A DNA stretch of 64,000 nucleotides, taken from positions 150,769 to 214,768 of the forward strand of contig NZ_QVNQ01000012.1 in the NCBI RefSeq assembly GCF_003432485.1, given 5' to 3'. Shown piece after piece: positions 51,293 through 59,966 of the stretch. Position 1 is the first letter of the stretch. Each line of letters opens with the position of its first letter. This DNA comes from Actinomadura spongiicola. GTDB lineage: Bacteria; Actinomycetota; Actinomycetes; Streptosporangiales; Streptosporangiaceae. A program made the position numbers and the translations under genes. The notes beneath the pieces are model-generated. The model saw nothing but the letters and a program-made list of their open reading frames with translations, was not told where the DNA came from and made no database searches.

Positions 51293-51415
51293 CTGTCGTC
51301 GCTGAGCTTCCACCTGTCGGTCTTCGACATCCTCGGGATGCTCGGCGCGGGCGGCGCGCTCGTCCTGCCCGGCTCGGACGCCCGCACGGACGCGGCCGCG
51401 TGGACGCGGATGGTC
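51293..51415 (+). pseudogene. Remnant of an NRPS adenylation domain
   Basis: Forty-one codons in one frame read LSSLSFHLSVFDILGMLGAG and continue to a GALVLPGSDARTDAAAWTRM end. This matches the NRPS adenylation-domain segment with motif A4 (usually LSFDLSVYDIFG), the following loop, and the PxxARxDPAxWAxLV stretch. The preceding and following DNA has no more of the domain, no start and no other NRPS motif, so it is a relic of a deleted or moved cluster. Confidence 0.75.
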
Positions 51416-51474
51416 GGTGGTGGGGCGGATCGGGGTGGTGGAGGTTTCCTGGTGTTTCCGGCATGCTGGGCGGC

Positions 51475-51861
51475 ATGGCCGGGGACGTGGACCGGGAGCG
51501 GGTCGCCAAATACGCGGTCGCCCGGCGCGGGTCGCTCGGGCTGACGCAGGAGCAGGTCGCCGAACGGGCCGGGGTGACGGTCAAGACCATCTACAACCTG
51601 GAGTCGGGGGAACGGTGGCCGCAGGCGCGGACCCGTGCCGCCGTCGAGGAGGCCCTGCGGTGGCGGCCCGGTGATCTCGCGCGGGTCGGTGAGGGCGGGG
51701 AGCCGCTCGGCGGACGGGACCGGGACGCGGCCGACGAACTGCCCCGCGAACTCGCGGAGCTCAACGCCTATTTCGCCGATCTGCGGACCGACCCGGGCGA
51801 GAAACGGCGCCTGGCGCTGGCGTTCCTCCGCGCCCTCTACGGGGAGCCGGACGGACGTTGA
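51475..51861 (+). CDS. Helix-turn-helix (XRE-type) protein
   Basis: A 128-aa protein with an N-terminal XRE HTH (about 10-65): VAKYAVARRGSLGLTQEQVA, ERAGVTVKTIYNLESGERWP, then ARTRAAVEEALRWRPGDL. The C-terminal part (ELAELNAYFADLRTDPGEKR) is helical and unassigned. ATG 51475 with CATGCT ending seven bases before, probably leaderless. Common regulator type beside integrated elements; target unknown. Confidence 0.8.
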   Translation: MAGDVDRERVAKYAVARRGSLGLTQEQVAERAGVTVKTIYNLESGERWPQARTRAAVEEALRWRPGDLARVGEGGEPLGGRDRDAADELPRELAELNAYFADLRTDPGEKRRLALAFLRALYGEPDGR

Positions 51862-51885
51862 GTTACCGGGTCTTTCCGCCGAGAG

Positions 51886-52914
51886 TCATTTCCAGAACAG
51901 CACCTTGGCGGTGCCCTGGGTGACCGTGGCGGGCGCCTCGCCGTGCTGGATCAGCTGGAACCGCACCCGGTGGCCGGCCCCGACGGTGTCGGCGGCGAGC
52001 CCGTACACCAGGTTCGTCGTGTCGCCGACGGACACGAAGTCCTGGACGGGGCCGACCGCGAACGTGTCGGTGTCCTCGATACGAACCTCGATCGCGCGGG
52101 CCTGGATGAGGGTGCCGGCGGGGACGCCGGTGACTGTCGTCGCCACCGACAGGCTGTAGTGGGCGGAACCGGTCAGCAGGCTCGGGCCGCCCTTGTCGTG
52201 GTGCTGGTGCTCGCGGTCGGAGTACTCCTTGGCCCAGCCGACGGTCGTCCACGCGCCGGGAGGAAGCTGCTGTCGCTCGCCGCCGGTGCCGACGGACACG
52301 TAGTCGGGCATGTCGTCTCCCTCGGGCGAGACGCCGACGCGCCACTGCCCGTAGTCGCTCTTGACGGCGCGGTCGTAGTCGACGGTGACGCCGTTGATCC
52401 GCTGGTCGTTGGAGTACTGCTGGAGGTGCGCGCGGTCGTCCCACCGGCCGTCCGACCAGGCGTAGGTCTGCCAGCCAAAGGTGATCTTCCCGGCGTCGAA
52501 CGCGCGTTTCAGTGGACCGTGCCCCGCGTAGAGGCCGACGCGGCGGCGGCCGAGGACGCTCGCCGCGCCGTCGAGGTAGGCGTTGATCTCGTCCTGGTGG
52601 CCGGGGGAGGCGTCCCAGTCGGCGGCGAAGTAGATCGGCCGGTCGTCCGGCATGCCGCACGCCGTGGCCTGCGCGGCGGCGTCCCGGGCGTCGGCGACGC
52701 CCGCGGCGCGCCCGTCCAGCGGGCGCTTGGCGGTGGTCTCCCAGACGACGACGAGCCAGATGCCCGCGTCGGAGAGGCTCTCGGCCTCCGCGCGGGTGAG
52801 GTTCTTCCCGGTCTTGTCGTGCGAGAGGTAACGGCACGCGAACTTCACCCCGGCGCGTTTGAGCGCGGCCACGCCTGGACGGCCCCACGCGTAGTCGACG
52901 CCGAAGACAGCCAT
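51886..52914 (-). CDS. DUF1906 (Rv2525c-like) glycoside-hydrolase-fold protein
   Basis: A 342-aa protein. The N-terminal TIM-barrel DUF1906 domain (about 1-205) starts MAVFGVDYAWGRPGVAALKR and includes CRYLSHDKTGKNLTRAEAE, RPIYFAADWDAS and FGWQTYAWSDGRWD; the acidic residues at strand ends match the GH25-like fold of Rv2525c. The C-terminal 130 residues (from SVGTGGERQQLPPG) form a beta sandwich with repeated valine-rich strands. No signal peptide from ATG 52914 (GGAG five bases upstream); longer starts do not add a convincing one either. Substrate may be a cell-wall glycan. Confidence 0.82.
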   Translation of the reverse strand: MAVFGVDYAWGRPGVAALKRAGVKFACRYLSHDKTGKNLTRAEAESLSDAGIWLVVVWETTAKRPLDGRAAGVADARDAAAQATACGMPDDRPIYFAADWDASPGHQDEINAYLDGAASVLGRRRVGLYAGHGPLKRAFDAGKITFGWQTYAWSDGRWDDRAHLQQYSNDQRINGVTVDYDRAVKSDYGQWRVGVSPEGDDMPDYVSVGTGGERQQLPPGAWTTVGWAKEYSDREHQHHDKGGPSLLTGSAHYSLSVATTVTGVPAGTLIQARAIEVRIEDTDTFAVGPVQDFVSVGDTTNLVYGLAADTVGAGHRVRFQLIQHGEAPATVTQGTAKVLFWK

Positions 52915-53121
52915 GTCAGCTCCATGGGTCGCGGGTGCGGTCCGTCCGTCGCATTCAACAGGGCACGCCCGGGCGGCGCAGCGGAACCAAGGGTGTTCCA
53001 TCCGTGACGACAGTCGTCACTATCTGTCACGACACGCCGACACGGCGCTAGGCGGACGGCCGGGCGCTCGCTACAACGGACCTGTCCGTAGGAAGAAACC
53101 GCAGGCCACGGGGGGCTCATT

Positions 53122-53979
53122 GTGATCCGGACATGGAGGGGGCGCGGTCTCCTCATCCTGGCGGCCGTGCCGCTGGCGGGGGCCGTGCCGATGGCGGACG
53201 TGGCGGTGGCGAAGCCGCCCCCGCGCCCGAGGACGCACGCCGAGCCGTCGAAGGGCGTGGTGCTGCGCACGGCGGCTCCGGAGAAGGCCGTGGTCCCGGG
53301 ACGCGCCTACGCGTGGGCGTGGACGTTCCGGGTGACAGGCAAGGCCCGCGCGAAGTCCGGCGAGGCGGTGTTCCGGGCGACGCTGCCGGAGTCGCTGGCG
53401 TTCGTGTCCGGCGAGAAGGCCTGCGCGTCCAGTGGACGGGAGGTCGTCTGCGCGCTCGGCACCGTCCGGCGCGGTCAGAAGATCGGCGGGGTGATCAGGG
53501 CCAAGGTGCTCAGGCGGGCCGAGCCCGGTAGGACGATCAGGCTGCGCGGCAGCGTCACCTGGCGCGGGACGCGCGTGACCACGCGGTTCCCGGACGTGCG
53601 CGTCTCCCGCACCGCCGACCTCGCGATCATCGAGACCGCGCCGGCGAAGGCGCGGAGCGGGGCGCGGATCCGGTACGCGCTGGGCGTCCGCAACCTGGGC
53701 CCGGCCACGGCCGAGAGCGTGACCGTGGAGTCGCGGGGGCCGATCAGGCTCGTCGGGCACGACACCGCCTGCCTGCCGCGTGGCCGCGACTACGTGTGCG
53801 CGGTGGGATCGCTCCGGGCCAGGGCGTCCAGGACGCTGCACTTCGAGGCGGTGCCGCGCGGAAGCGTCCGGGCGGGCACGGTGCTGGAGTCGTCCTGGCG
53901 GGCGACGTCACCGACCCCGGACGCCGACGAGTCGAACAACCGTGCCGTCGTCCGCACCCGGATCACCGCTCCCCGCTGA
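53122..53979 (+). CDS. Secreted DUF11 / CARDB-like repeat protein
   Basis: A 285-aa exported protein: basic N-terminus and hydrophobic signal segment GRGLLILAAVPLAGAV, with cleavage likely after ADVAVA. Then two Ig-like DUF11 domains: AYAWAWTFRVTGKARAKSGE with SLAFVSGEKAC, and RIRYALGVRNLGPATAESV with LESSWRATSPTPDADESNN. Such repeats occur in surface and spore-coat proteins. GTG 53122 after GGGGGG. Divergent from the DUF1906 gene with 207 bp between. Confidence 0.82.
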   Translation: MIRTWRGRGLLILAAVPLAGAVPMADVAVAKPPPRPRTHAEPSKGVVLRTAAPEKAVVPGRAYAWAWTFRVTGKARAKSGEAVFRATLPESLAFVSGEKACASSGREVVCALGTVRRGQKIGGVIRAKVLRRAEPGRTIRLRGSVTWRGTRVTTRFPDVRVSRTADLAIIETAPAKARSGARIRYALGVRNLGPATAESVTVESRGPIRLVGHDTACLPRGRDYVCAVGSLRARASRTLHFEAVPRGSVRAGTVLESSWRATSPTPDADESNNRAVVRTRITAPR

Positions 53980-54033
53980 GCGAACCGCTGGTCGGTGGCG
54001 CGAGCAGGGGTACGCGGGTAGCAGGATGGGGTC

Positions 54034-54960
54034 ATGCGACTTCGGATCTTCACCGAGCCCCAGCAGGGGGCGAGCTACGAGACACAGCTGACCGTCGCCA
54101 AGGCGGCGGAGGACCTCGGCTTCGACGCGTTCTTCCGCTCGGACCACTACGTCAAGATGGGCGACGTGACGGGCGAACCGGGCCCGACCGACTCCTGGAT
54201 CACCCTGGGCGCGCTGGCCAGGGAGACGAGCCGGATCAGGCTCGGGACGCTGGTGACGGCCGCGACGTTCCGCCACCCGGGCCCGCTGGCGATCTCGGTC
54301 GCGCAGGTCGACCAGATGAGCGGCGGTCGCGTCGACCTCGGTCTCGGGACGGGCTGGTTCGAGGTGGAGCACGCCGCGTACGGCATTCCGTTCCCGAGTC
54401 TGGGCGAGCGTTTCGCGCGCCTGGAGGAGCAGTTGGAGATCGTCACCGGCCTGTGGGGGACGCCGGGCGGCGAGACGTACTCGTTCGGCGGCGAGCACTA
54501 CACGCTGACCGACTCGCCCGCGCTGCCCAAGCCCGCCCAGGCGGGCGGCCCACCGATCATCATCGGCGGGACCGGGGCGAAGCGGACGCCGCGGCTGGCC
54601 GTCCGGTACGCCGACGAGTACAACGTCCCGTTCCAGCAGCCGGACGACACGCGCGCCGCGTTCGACCGGGTCCGGGCCGCGTACGCCGAGGCCGGGCGGA
54701 CGAAGCCGCTCGTGTACTCGATCGCGCAGGTCCTGTGCTGCGGCCGTGACGAGGCGGAGGTGAAGCGCCGCGCCGCCGCGATCGGACGGGACGTCCCCGA
54801 ACTGCGGCAGAACGGCCTCGCGGGCACGCCCGCCGAACTGGTCGACAAGCTCGGCCGGTTCGCCGAGATGGGCGCAGAGCGCGTCTACCTCCAGGTCCTC
54901 GACCTGCACGACCTGGAGCACCTGGAACTGATCGCCTCCGAGGTCATGCCCCAGCTCTGA
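54034..54960 (+). CDS. LLM-class F420-dependent oxidoreductase
   Basis: A 308-aa luciferase-like monooxygenase fold, TIGR03560 type: MRLRIFTEPQQGASYETQLT, FDAFFRSDHYVKMGD, RIRLGTLVTAATFRHPGPLA, DLGLGTGWFEVEHAAYGI, IIIGGTGAKRTPRLAVRYAD, and a C-terminal EMGAERVYLQVLDL. Probably uses F420H2 or FMNH2; substrate unknown. Transcript ends at the hairpin 54975-55015. Confidence 0.9.
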   Translation: MRLRIFTEPQQGASYETQLTVAKAAEDLGFDAFFRSDHYVKMGDVTGEPGPTDSWITLGALARETSRIRLGTLVTAATFRHPGPLAISVAQVDQMSGGRVDLGLGTGWFEVEHAAYGIPFPSLGERFARLEEQLEIVTGLWGTPGGETYSFGGEHYTLTDSPALPKPAQAGGPPIIIGGTGAKRTPRLAVRYADEYNVPFQQPDDTRAAFDRVRAAYAEAGRTKPLVYSIAQVLCCGRDEAEVKRRAAAIGRDVPELRQNGLAGTPAELVDKLGRFAEMGAERVYLQVLDLHDLEHLELIASEVMPQL

Positions 54961-54974
54961 CCGCCCCTGAACCA

Positions 54975-55015
54975 CGTGAGGGCCCGCGGCGGGCAACCCC
55001 CCGCGGGCCCTCACG
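54975..55015. terminator. Bidirectional hairpin terminator
   Basis: CGTGAGGGCCCGCGG and the exact complement, 15-bp stem with 11-base loop, between convergent oxidoreductase and efflux pump genes. Confidence 0.88.
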
Positions 55016-55029
55016 CGTCACGTCCCGGG

Positions 55030-56736
55030 TCAGGCCGGCACCTCCTCGATCCGCGCGTGCCTCGGCAGCAGGAAGGTCGCCAGGAAGGTGAGCCCGAGAA
55101 GCCCGACCACGACCCACATCGTGATCTTCATGGCGTCGCCGAAGCCGGTTTTGGCGGCGTGCTCGCCCGCGTCCGCGACCGCACTCTGGACGGCGGGCGC
55201 CGATCGCGGCGCGGCGGCGGTCACGGTCGCGACGTCCGCGCGGAGCCGGTGGCAGGAGGCCGGGACGGCGGCGGCGTCCTCGGCGGTGGCGCGGTCGCGA
55301 CCGCAGCCGCGGACGCCGTCCACGATCCGGTCCTGCCACGCGACGGGGACGGAGGCTACCGCGAGGTCCGCGCGGAGGGCGGCGGCGTCGCCGTCCGCGG
55401 CGGTCGCCACCTGCCCGCCCAGCAGACCGAAGAAGACCGTTCCGAGGACGGCCGCGCCGAACGCGGCGCCGAGCTGCTGCACGGCGGTGAGCGTGCCGCC
55501 CGCCGATCCGGTCTCCTCCGGTTCGACGCCCGCGAGGACGATGTCGAACAGCGGCCCCATCAGCAGGCCCATGCCGACACCGGTCACGGTCAGCGCCGGG
55601 GCGAGCTGCCACGGCGTCACGTCGACGCCCGCGTACCGGAGGATGAGGGAGAACGCGGCGATTCCGGCGGCCATGATCAATGCGCCCGCGTGGATCACGG
55701 CGCGACCGAAGCGCTGGACGGCCTGCACGACGCCGAACCCGAGGACGATGCCGACCGACCAGGGGATCTGCGCGAGGCCGGCCTTGAACGGCGAGAAGCC
55801 GAGCCCCATCTGGAAGAACAGGGACAGCACCAGGCCGAGGCCCGCGACGGCGGCGAAGAACACCAGGCCGACGCCGAGGCCGCCGGTGAAGCCGCGCCTG
55901 CGGAACAGGCTCGGCACGATCAGCGGGTCGTCGCCGGCGCGCTGCCTGCCGATCTCGTACCGGGCGAACACCGCCCAGACCGCGAGCGACGCGGCCATCA
56001 TCAGGAACGTCCAGACGGGCCAGCCGTGCTCACGGCCCTGGACGAGGGGATAGATCAGCAGCCCGGCGCCGAGGGACGCGAGCGCCGCGCCGACGAGGTC
56101 GAGCCGGGACGTGTGCTCGGCGCGTCCTTCGGGCAGCAGCCGCAGCCCGGCGAGGACGGTGGCGGCGCCGAGCGGCAGGTTGATCAGGAAGATCATCCGC
56201 CAGCCGGTACCGAACAGGTCGGCGTCGATCAGCCAGCCGGCCAGCACCGGCCCGCCGACGGACGACAGCCCCATGACCGGCCCGAAGAGGCTGAACGCCG
56301 CGGCCATCTCCCTCGGCGCGAACATCTGTTTGATCATCCCGATGCCCTGCGGGAGCATCAGCGCGCCGAACAGGCCCTGGACGGCGCGGGCGCCGACGAG
56401 CATGCCGGGGGAGACGGCGACACCGCACAGCAGTGAGCCGATCGTGAACCCGGCGGCGCCGACGAGGAACATCCTCCTGCGCCCGTACAGGTCGCCGAGG
56501 CGCCCGCCGGTGAGGAGACCGATCGCCATGGCCAGGGTGTAGCCGGCGGCGAGCCACTGGACCGTGGCGGCGGAGCCGCCGATCTCGGCGCGGATCGTCG
56601 GGGCCGCGATGTTGGTGATCAACGCGTCCAGCATGTCCATGATCTCGGCGGCGAGGATCACGAAGAGGGCGGCCCAGCGCCTGCGGTACGGGGCGTTCGC
56701 CGCGCGCTCGGGGGTGGAGATCGACGGCATGGTCAT
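55030..56736 (-). CDS. DHA2-family (EmrB/QacA) multidrug efflux transporter
   Basis: A 568-aa, 14-helix MFS exporter. Motif A GGRLGDLYGRRRMF after helix 2, motif C-like SVGGPVLAGWLID near helix 5, and LDALITNIAAPTI in helix 1 are DHA2 features. A large extracytoplasmic loop with cysteines (GVRGCGRDRATAEDA, PASCHRL) precedes the last helix. Start ATG 56736 with GGAG five bases upstream. Divergent TetR gene and operator suggest drug-induced control. Confidence 0.92.
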   Translation of the reverse strand: MTMPSISTPERAANAPYRRRWAALFVILAAEIMDMLDALITNIAAPTIRAEIGGSAATVQWLAAGYTLAMAIGLLTGGRLGDLYGRRRMFLVGAAGFTIGSLLCGVAVSPGMLVGARAVQGLFGALMLPQGIGMIKQMFAPREMAAAFSLFGPVMGLSSVGGPVLAGWLIDADLFGTGWRMIFLINLPLGAATVLAGLRLLPEGRAEHTSRLDLVGAALASLGAGLLIYPLVQGREHGWPVWTFLMMAASLAVWAVFARYEIGRQRAGDDPLIVPSLFRRRGFTGGLGVGLVFFAAVAGLGLVLSLFFQMGLGFSPFKAGLAQIPWSVGIVLGFGVVQAVQRFGRAVIHAGALIMAAGIAAFSLILRYAGVDVTPWQLAPALTVTGVGMGLLMGPLFDIVLAGVEPEETGSAGGTLTAVQQLGAAFGAAVLGTVFFGLLGGQVATAADGDAAALRADLAVASVPVAWQDRIVDGVRGCGRDRATAEDAAAVPASCHRLRADVATVTAAAPRSAPAVQSAVADAGEHAAKTGFGDAMKITMWVVVGLLGLTFLATFLLPRHARIEEVPA

Positions 56737-56746
56737 GAGCACTCCA

Positions 56747-56779
56747 AGAACAGTGTTCGTTCGATACGAACGCTGTTCT
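56747..56779. promoter_or_regulatory. TetR-type operator between efflux pump and regulator
   Basis: AGAACAGTGTTCGT (56747-56760) and ACGAACGCTGTTCT (56766-56779) are complementary at 13 of 14 bases around TCGAT. TAAACT, the -10 of the TetR gene, overlaps the right arm. More GAAC/GTTC half-sites follow at about 56787-56816. The divergent TetR is the expected binder, repressing both genes. Confidence 0.8.
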
Positions 56780-56858
56780 AAACTAGGAACGATGTTCGCG
56801 TCAAGTACGCTGTTCGCGAGGTCTGCCGAGACGGGACGAGGACCGGAGGGACTCCGAC

Positions 56859-57593
56859 GTGGCCACCGAACGCCTGGACATGCCGACGCCGCCCGGACGC
56901 AAGCCCCGCAAGGCCGCGCCTCCGCGGCAGCCGCTCAGCCGGGACGTGATCGTCGCCACCGCGATCCGCGTCCTGGACGCCGAGGGCCTCGACGCGGTGA
57001 CCATGCGCCGCGTCGCCCAGGAACTCGGCACGGGCGCGGCGTCCCTCTACGCCCACGTCTCGGGCAAGGACGAGCTGTACGAGCTGATGCTCGACCACGT
57101 CGCCGGGGAGATCGCGATCCCCGTCACCGATCCCGCCCGCTGGCAGGAGCAGCTGAAGGCGCTGGCCAAGGCGATCCGCCGGGTCTACCTCTCGCACAAC
57201 GACATCGCGAAGGTCTCGATGGGACTGATCCCCACCGCGCCCAACCTGCTCCGCGTCGCCGAGGCGCAGCTCGCCCTCATGCGGGCCGGCGGTGTCCCGC
57301 CGCGGATCGCCGCGCTCGCCGTCGACGCCCTCGGCAGGTACGTCGACGCCGACGCGATCGAGGGCGTGGTCTACTCGGCCAAGCTCAGCGGCGGCGAGGA
57401 CGCGTGGGAGCGGTTCCGCCGCTACATCGACGAGATCCGTGCGTACTACGCGGCCCTGCCCGCGGATCGTTACCCCAACATCGTCGCGATGTCGGACGAA
57501 CTGACCGCCGACGCGGGCGACGCGCGCTTCGAGGTCGGCATCGACATCTTCATCCGCGGCATCGCCTCATACGCCGAGCCCCCGTCCTCCTGA
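56859..57593 (+). CDS. TetR/AcrR-family repressor
   Basis: A 244-aa regulator. After a basic disordered leader, the HTH (about 28-75): LSRDVIVATAIRVLDAEGLD, AVTMRRVAQELGTGAASLYA, HVSGKDELYELML. The C-terminal helical domain is TetR_C-type and ends IFIRGIASYAE. GTG 56859 after GGAGG. Control of the divergent efflux gene through the operator at 56747-56779 is likely. Confidence 0.9.
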   Translation: MATERLDMPTPPGRKPRKAAPPRQPLSRDVIVATAIRVLDAEGLDAVTMRRVAQELGTGAASLYAHVSGKDELYELMLDHVAGEIAIPVTDPARWQEQLKALAKAIRRVYLSHNDIAKVSMGLIPTAPNLLRVAEAQLALMRAGGVPPRIAALAVDALGRYVDADAIEGVVYSAKLSGGEDAWERFRRYIDEIRAYYAALPADRYPNIVAMSDELTADAGDARFEVGIDIFIRGIASYAEPPSS

Positions 57594-57618
57594 GCGAGGA
57601 CGTCGTGCTCAAGGAGTT

Positions 57619-58449
57619 CTAGGCGAAGACGGCTTGGAAGGCGGCGTGCCTGGGAGAGCCCTTGGCGGTGTCCCAGACCGCGAAGACGACGTGCTCGAAC
57701 CGGTCGGCGAACTCCCCGCCCGGACGCAGCAGCCCCGCGAACACCTCCGCGACCTCCCGCGGGTCGTTGCGGAAGACGCCGCAGCCCCAGGCGCCGAGGA
57801 CGAGCCGCCCGTGCCCGTTGACCAGCGCCACGGCGAGGACCTTGCGGGCGCGCCGCACGAGCACGTCCCGGATCCGCTCCGCCTTGGCGGCGTCACGGAT
57901 CGCGCCGCGGTTGGGGGCGGGAGACGTCAGGAACGCGACGCCGTACGGTTCCTCCAGCAGGACGCCCGCGTCGTCGCGGAACACCGGCACGTCCGGTGAG
58001 TAGATCATGTGGTCGCTGTAGAGAAGGTCGCCCTGCGCGCGGTGGAAGTCGTAGAACTCCCTGGCCGAACGCAGCGACGTGTACAGCCCGGACGATCGGG
58101 CCAGCCCTTCCTCCTGCGCGTGCGCCCCGTTCAGGAACCCGCCACCGGGGTTCTTCGCGGAGGCGAAGTTCAGCGCGAACGGAATGGCGCCGGGACCGCG
58201 CAGACGGCGGGCGGCGGCCAGCGTGGTCTCGTCGGTGACCTCGATGCGCGTTCTCGTGGTGGGGTCGGCCGGGGGCAGACGTTCCAGTAACTCGTCCAGT
58301 TCGTCCGGCCGGTACAGGGTGGTGTCACGGACCGTTCGGGCCAGGTCGTCGGCGATCGATACCGTGCGGCCGGACGGGGCGACGTAGTCGCCGCGGTCGA
58401 GAACGGCCACGGTCTCCTGTGCCGTCCTCCGGCGGGGGTGTCTGCTCAT
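57619..58449 (-). CDS. Microbial PARG-type ADP-ribose glycohydrolase (DUF2263/TIGR02452)
   Basis: A 276-aa protein of the microbial poly(ADP-ribose) glycohydrolase family. The N-terminal DUF2263 region begins RRRTAQETVAVLDRGDY; the catalytic loop NPGGGFLNGAHAQEEGLARS (residues about 100-119) holds the GGG-X6-8-QEE signature with catalytic glutamates near 113-114. GLYTSL and ALVNGHGRLVLGAWGCGVFRN complete the ADP-ribose site. It removes ADP-ribose from protein or nucleic acid. Divergent from hen1 with 107 bp between. ATG 58449 without strong ribosome site. Confidence 0.88.
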   Translation of the reverse strand: MSRHPRRRTAQETVAVLDRGDYVAPSGRTVSIADDLARTVRDTTLYRPDELDELLERLPPADPTTRTRIEVTDETTLAAARRLRGPGAIPFALNFASAKNPGGGFLNGAHAQEEGLARSSGLYTSLRSAREFYDFHRAQGDLLYSDHMIYSPDVPVFRDDAGVLLEEPYGVAFLTSPAPNRGAIRDAAKAERIRDVLVRRARKVLAVALVNGHGRLVLGAWGCGVFRNDPREVAEVFAGLLRPGGEFADRFEHVVFAVWDTAKGSPRHAAFQAVFA

Positions 58450-58556
58450 ATCGCTTTGGATTCTGGAGACACGCGGGAGCGGGGCGCAAATCATTTCGAC
58501 CGTCGGGCGAAAAAACCGATGTGGAGTGGTCGTTCCGGTCCGCCACACTTGTCGGT

Positions 58557-59966
58557 GTGCTTCTGACGATCACGACGACCATGAGCCGGGCGACCGAACT
58601 GGGATTCCTCCTCCACAAGCATCCGGGCAGGGTGCAGAAGTTCGAGCAGTCCTTCGGCACGGCTCATGTCTTCTATCCCGACGCGGACGAACGGCGTTGC
58701 ACGGCCGCGCTGTTGCTGGACGTCGATCCGGTGAAACTCGTGCGCACGCGCGGTCGAGACACGCCGGACTTCTCCCTCGGCCAGTACGTCAACGACCGTC
58801 CCTATGCGGCGTCGTCGCTGCTGGCGTCCGCGATGGCGAACGTGTACCGCACCGCGATGCGGGGACGGTGCGACCCGCGTCCTGACTTGGCGGAGACGCC
58901 GATTCCACTCGAAATCGTCCTGCCGGCCCTTCCGTGCCGTGGCGGCCCCGGGCAGGCGGAGCGGTTCTTCGCGCCACTGGGCTGGGACGTGTCGGCCGTG
59001 CCGGTCCCGCTCGACCCGGAGTTCGGCGAATGGGGCGACTCCCGGTACGTGACCCTCACCCTGACCGGGACGCTGCGCCTGGCCGACGCGCTCAACCAGT
59101 TGTACGTGCTGCTGCCCGTCCTGGACGACGCCAAGCACTACTGGATGGCACCCGACGAGGTGGACAAGCTCATCCGGGCAGGGGAGGGCTGGCTGGCCAC
59201 GCATCCCGACCGTGGAGCCATCACGCGCCGGTACCTGGCCAACCGGCGTGGTCTCGTCCGGACCGCCCTGGGTCGCCTCGCCGACGCCGACGAAGCGACC
59301 GAGGAGACGCTCGACCCCGTACAGGTGGAGGAGGAGCCCACTCCGGAGGACGGTGAGGAACAGCCGGTGTCGCTCGCCGAACAGCGTCTCCGGTCGGTCG
59401 TGCGGGTTCTGCACGAGGAGGACGCCCGGCGGGTCATCGACCTCGGCTGCGGCTCAGGGAAACTGCTGTCGCGACTCGCCCAGGACGACTTCTTCAGCGA
59501 GATCTCCGGTACGGACGTGTCGCACCGTGCGCTGTCCCACGCCTGGCGGCGCCTCCGCTGGGACAAGCAGCGCCGCCCGAACGACCGTGTCAAGGACGTC
59601 TTCCAGGGCGCGCTCACCTACACCGACGAACGGTTCCGCGGCTACGAGGCGGCCGTGCTCATGGAGGTCGTCGAGCACATCGACCCGCCGCGTCTCACGG
59701 CAGTGGAACGCGTCGTGTTCGCGGACGCCAGGCCGCGCGTCGTCGTGGTGACGACCCCGAACGCCGAGCACAACGTCCGCTACGAGGGGCTGGCGCCGGG
59801 GGCGATGCGCCACTCCGACCACCGTTTCGAATGGACGCGCGCCGAGTTCCGCGCGTGGGCCGACGGGGTCGCCGCCGCGCACGGCTACCGCGTCCGGTAC
59901 GTGCCCGTCGGCGCCGACGATCCCGAGGTCGGCGCGCCGACGCAGATGGGGGTGTTCACCCGATGA
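58557..59966 (+). CDS. hen1: Bacterial Hen1 RNA 3'-terminal 2'-O-methyltransferase
   Basis: A 469-aa enzyme that methylates the ribose 2'-O of the 3' end of broken RNA before sealing by Pnkp. The N-terminal half (about 1-245) is the bacterial Hen1-N domain that activates the ligase. The methyltransferase half has RVIDLGCGSGKLLSRL (SAM), LMEVVEHIDPPRL with metal-binding Glu370, Glu373 and His374, TPNAEHNVRY, and RHSDHRFEW. GTG 58557 is the likely start; CACACT ends seven bases before. Overlaps pnkp by four bases (ATGA). Confidence 0.92.
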   Translation: MLLTITTTMSRATELGFLLHKHPGRVQKFEQSFGTAHVFYPDADERRCTAALLLDVDPVKLVRTRGRDTPDFSLGQYVNDRPYAASSLLASAMANVYRTAMRGRCDPRPDLAETPIPLEIVLPALPCRGGPGQAERFFAPLGWDVSAVPVPLDPEFGEWGDSRYVTLTLTGTLRLADALNQLYVLLPVLDDAKHYWMAPDEVDKLIRAGEGWLATHPDRGAITRRYLANRRGLVRTALGRLADADEATEETLDPVQVEEEPTPEDGEEQPVSLAEQRLRSVVRVLHEEDARRVIDLGCGSGKLLSRLAQDDFFSEISGTDVSHRALSHAWRRLRWDKQRRPNDRVKDVFQGALTYTDERFRGYEAAVLMEVVEHIDPPRLTAVERVVFADARPRVVVVTTPNAEHNVRYEGLAPGAMRHSDHRFEWTRAEFRAWADGVAAAHGYRVRYVPVGADDPEVGAPTQMGVFTR

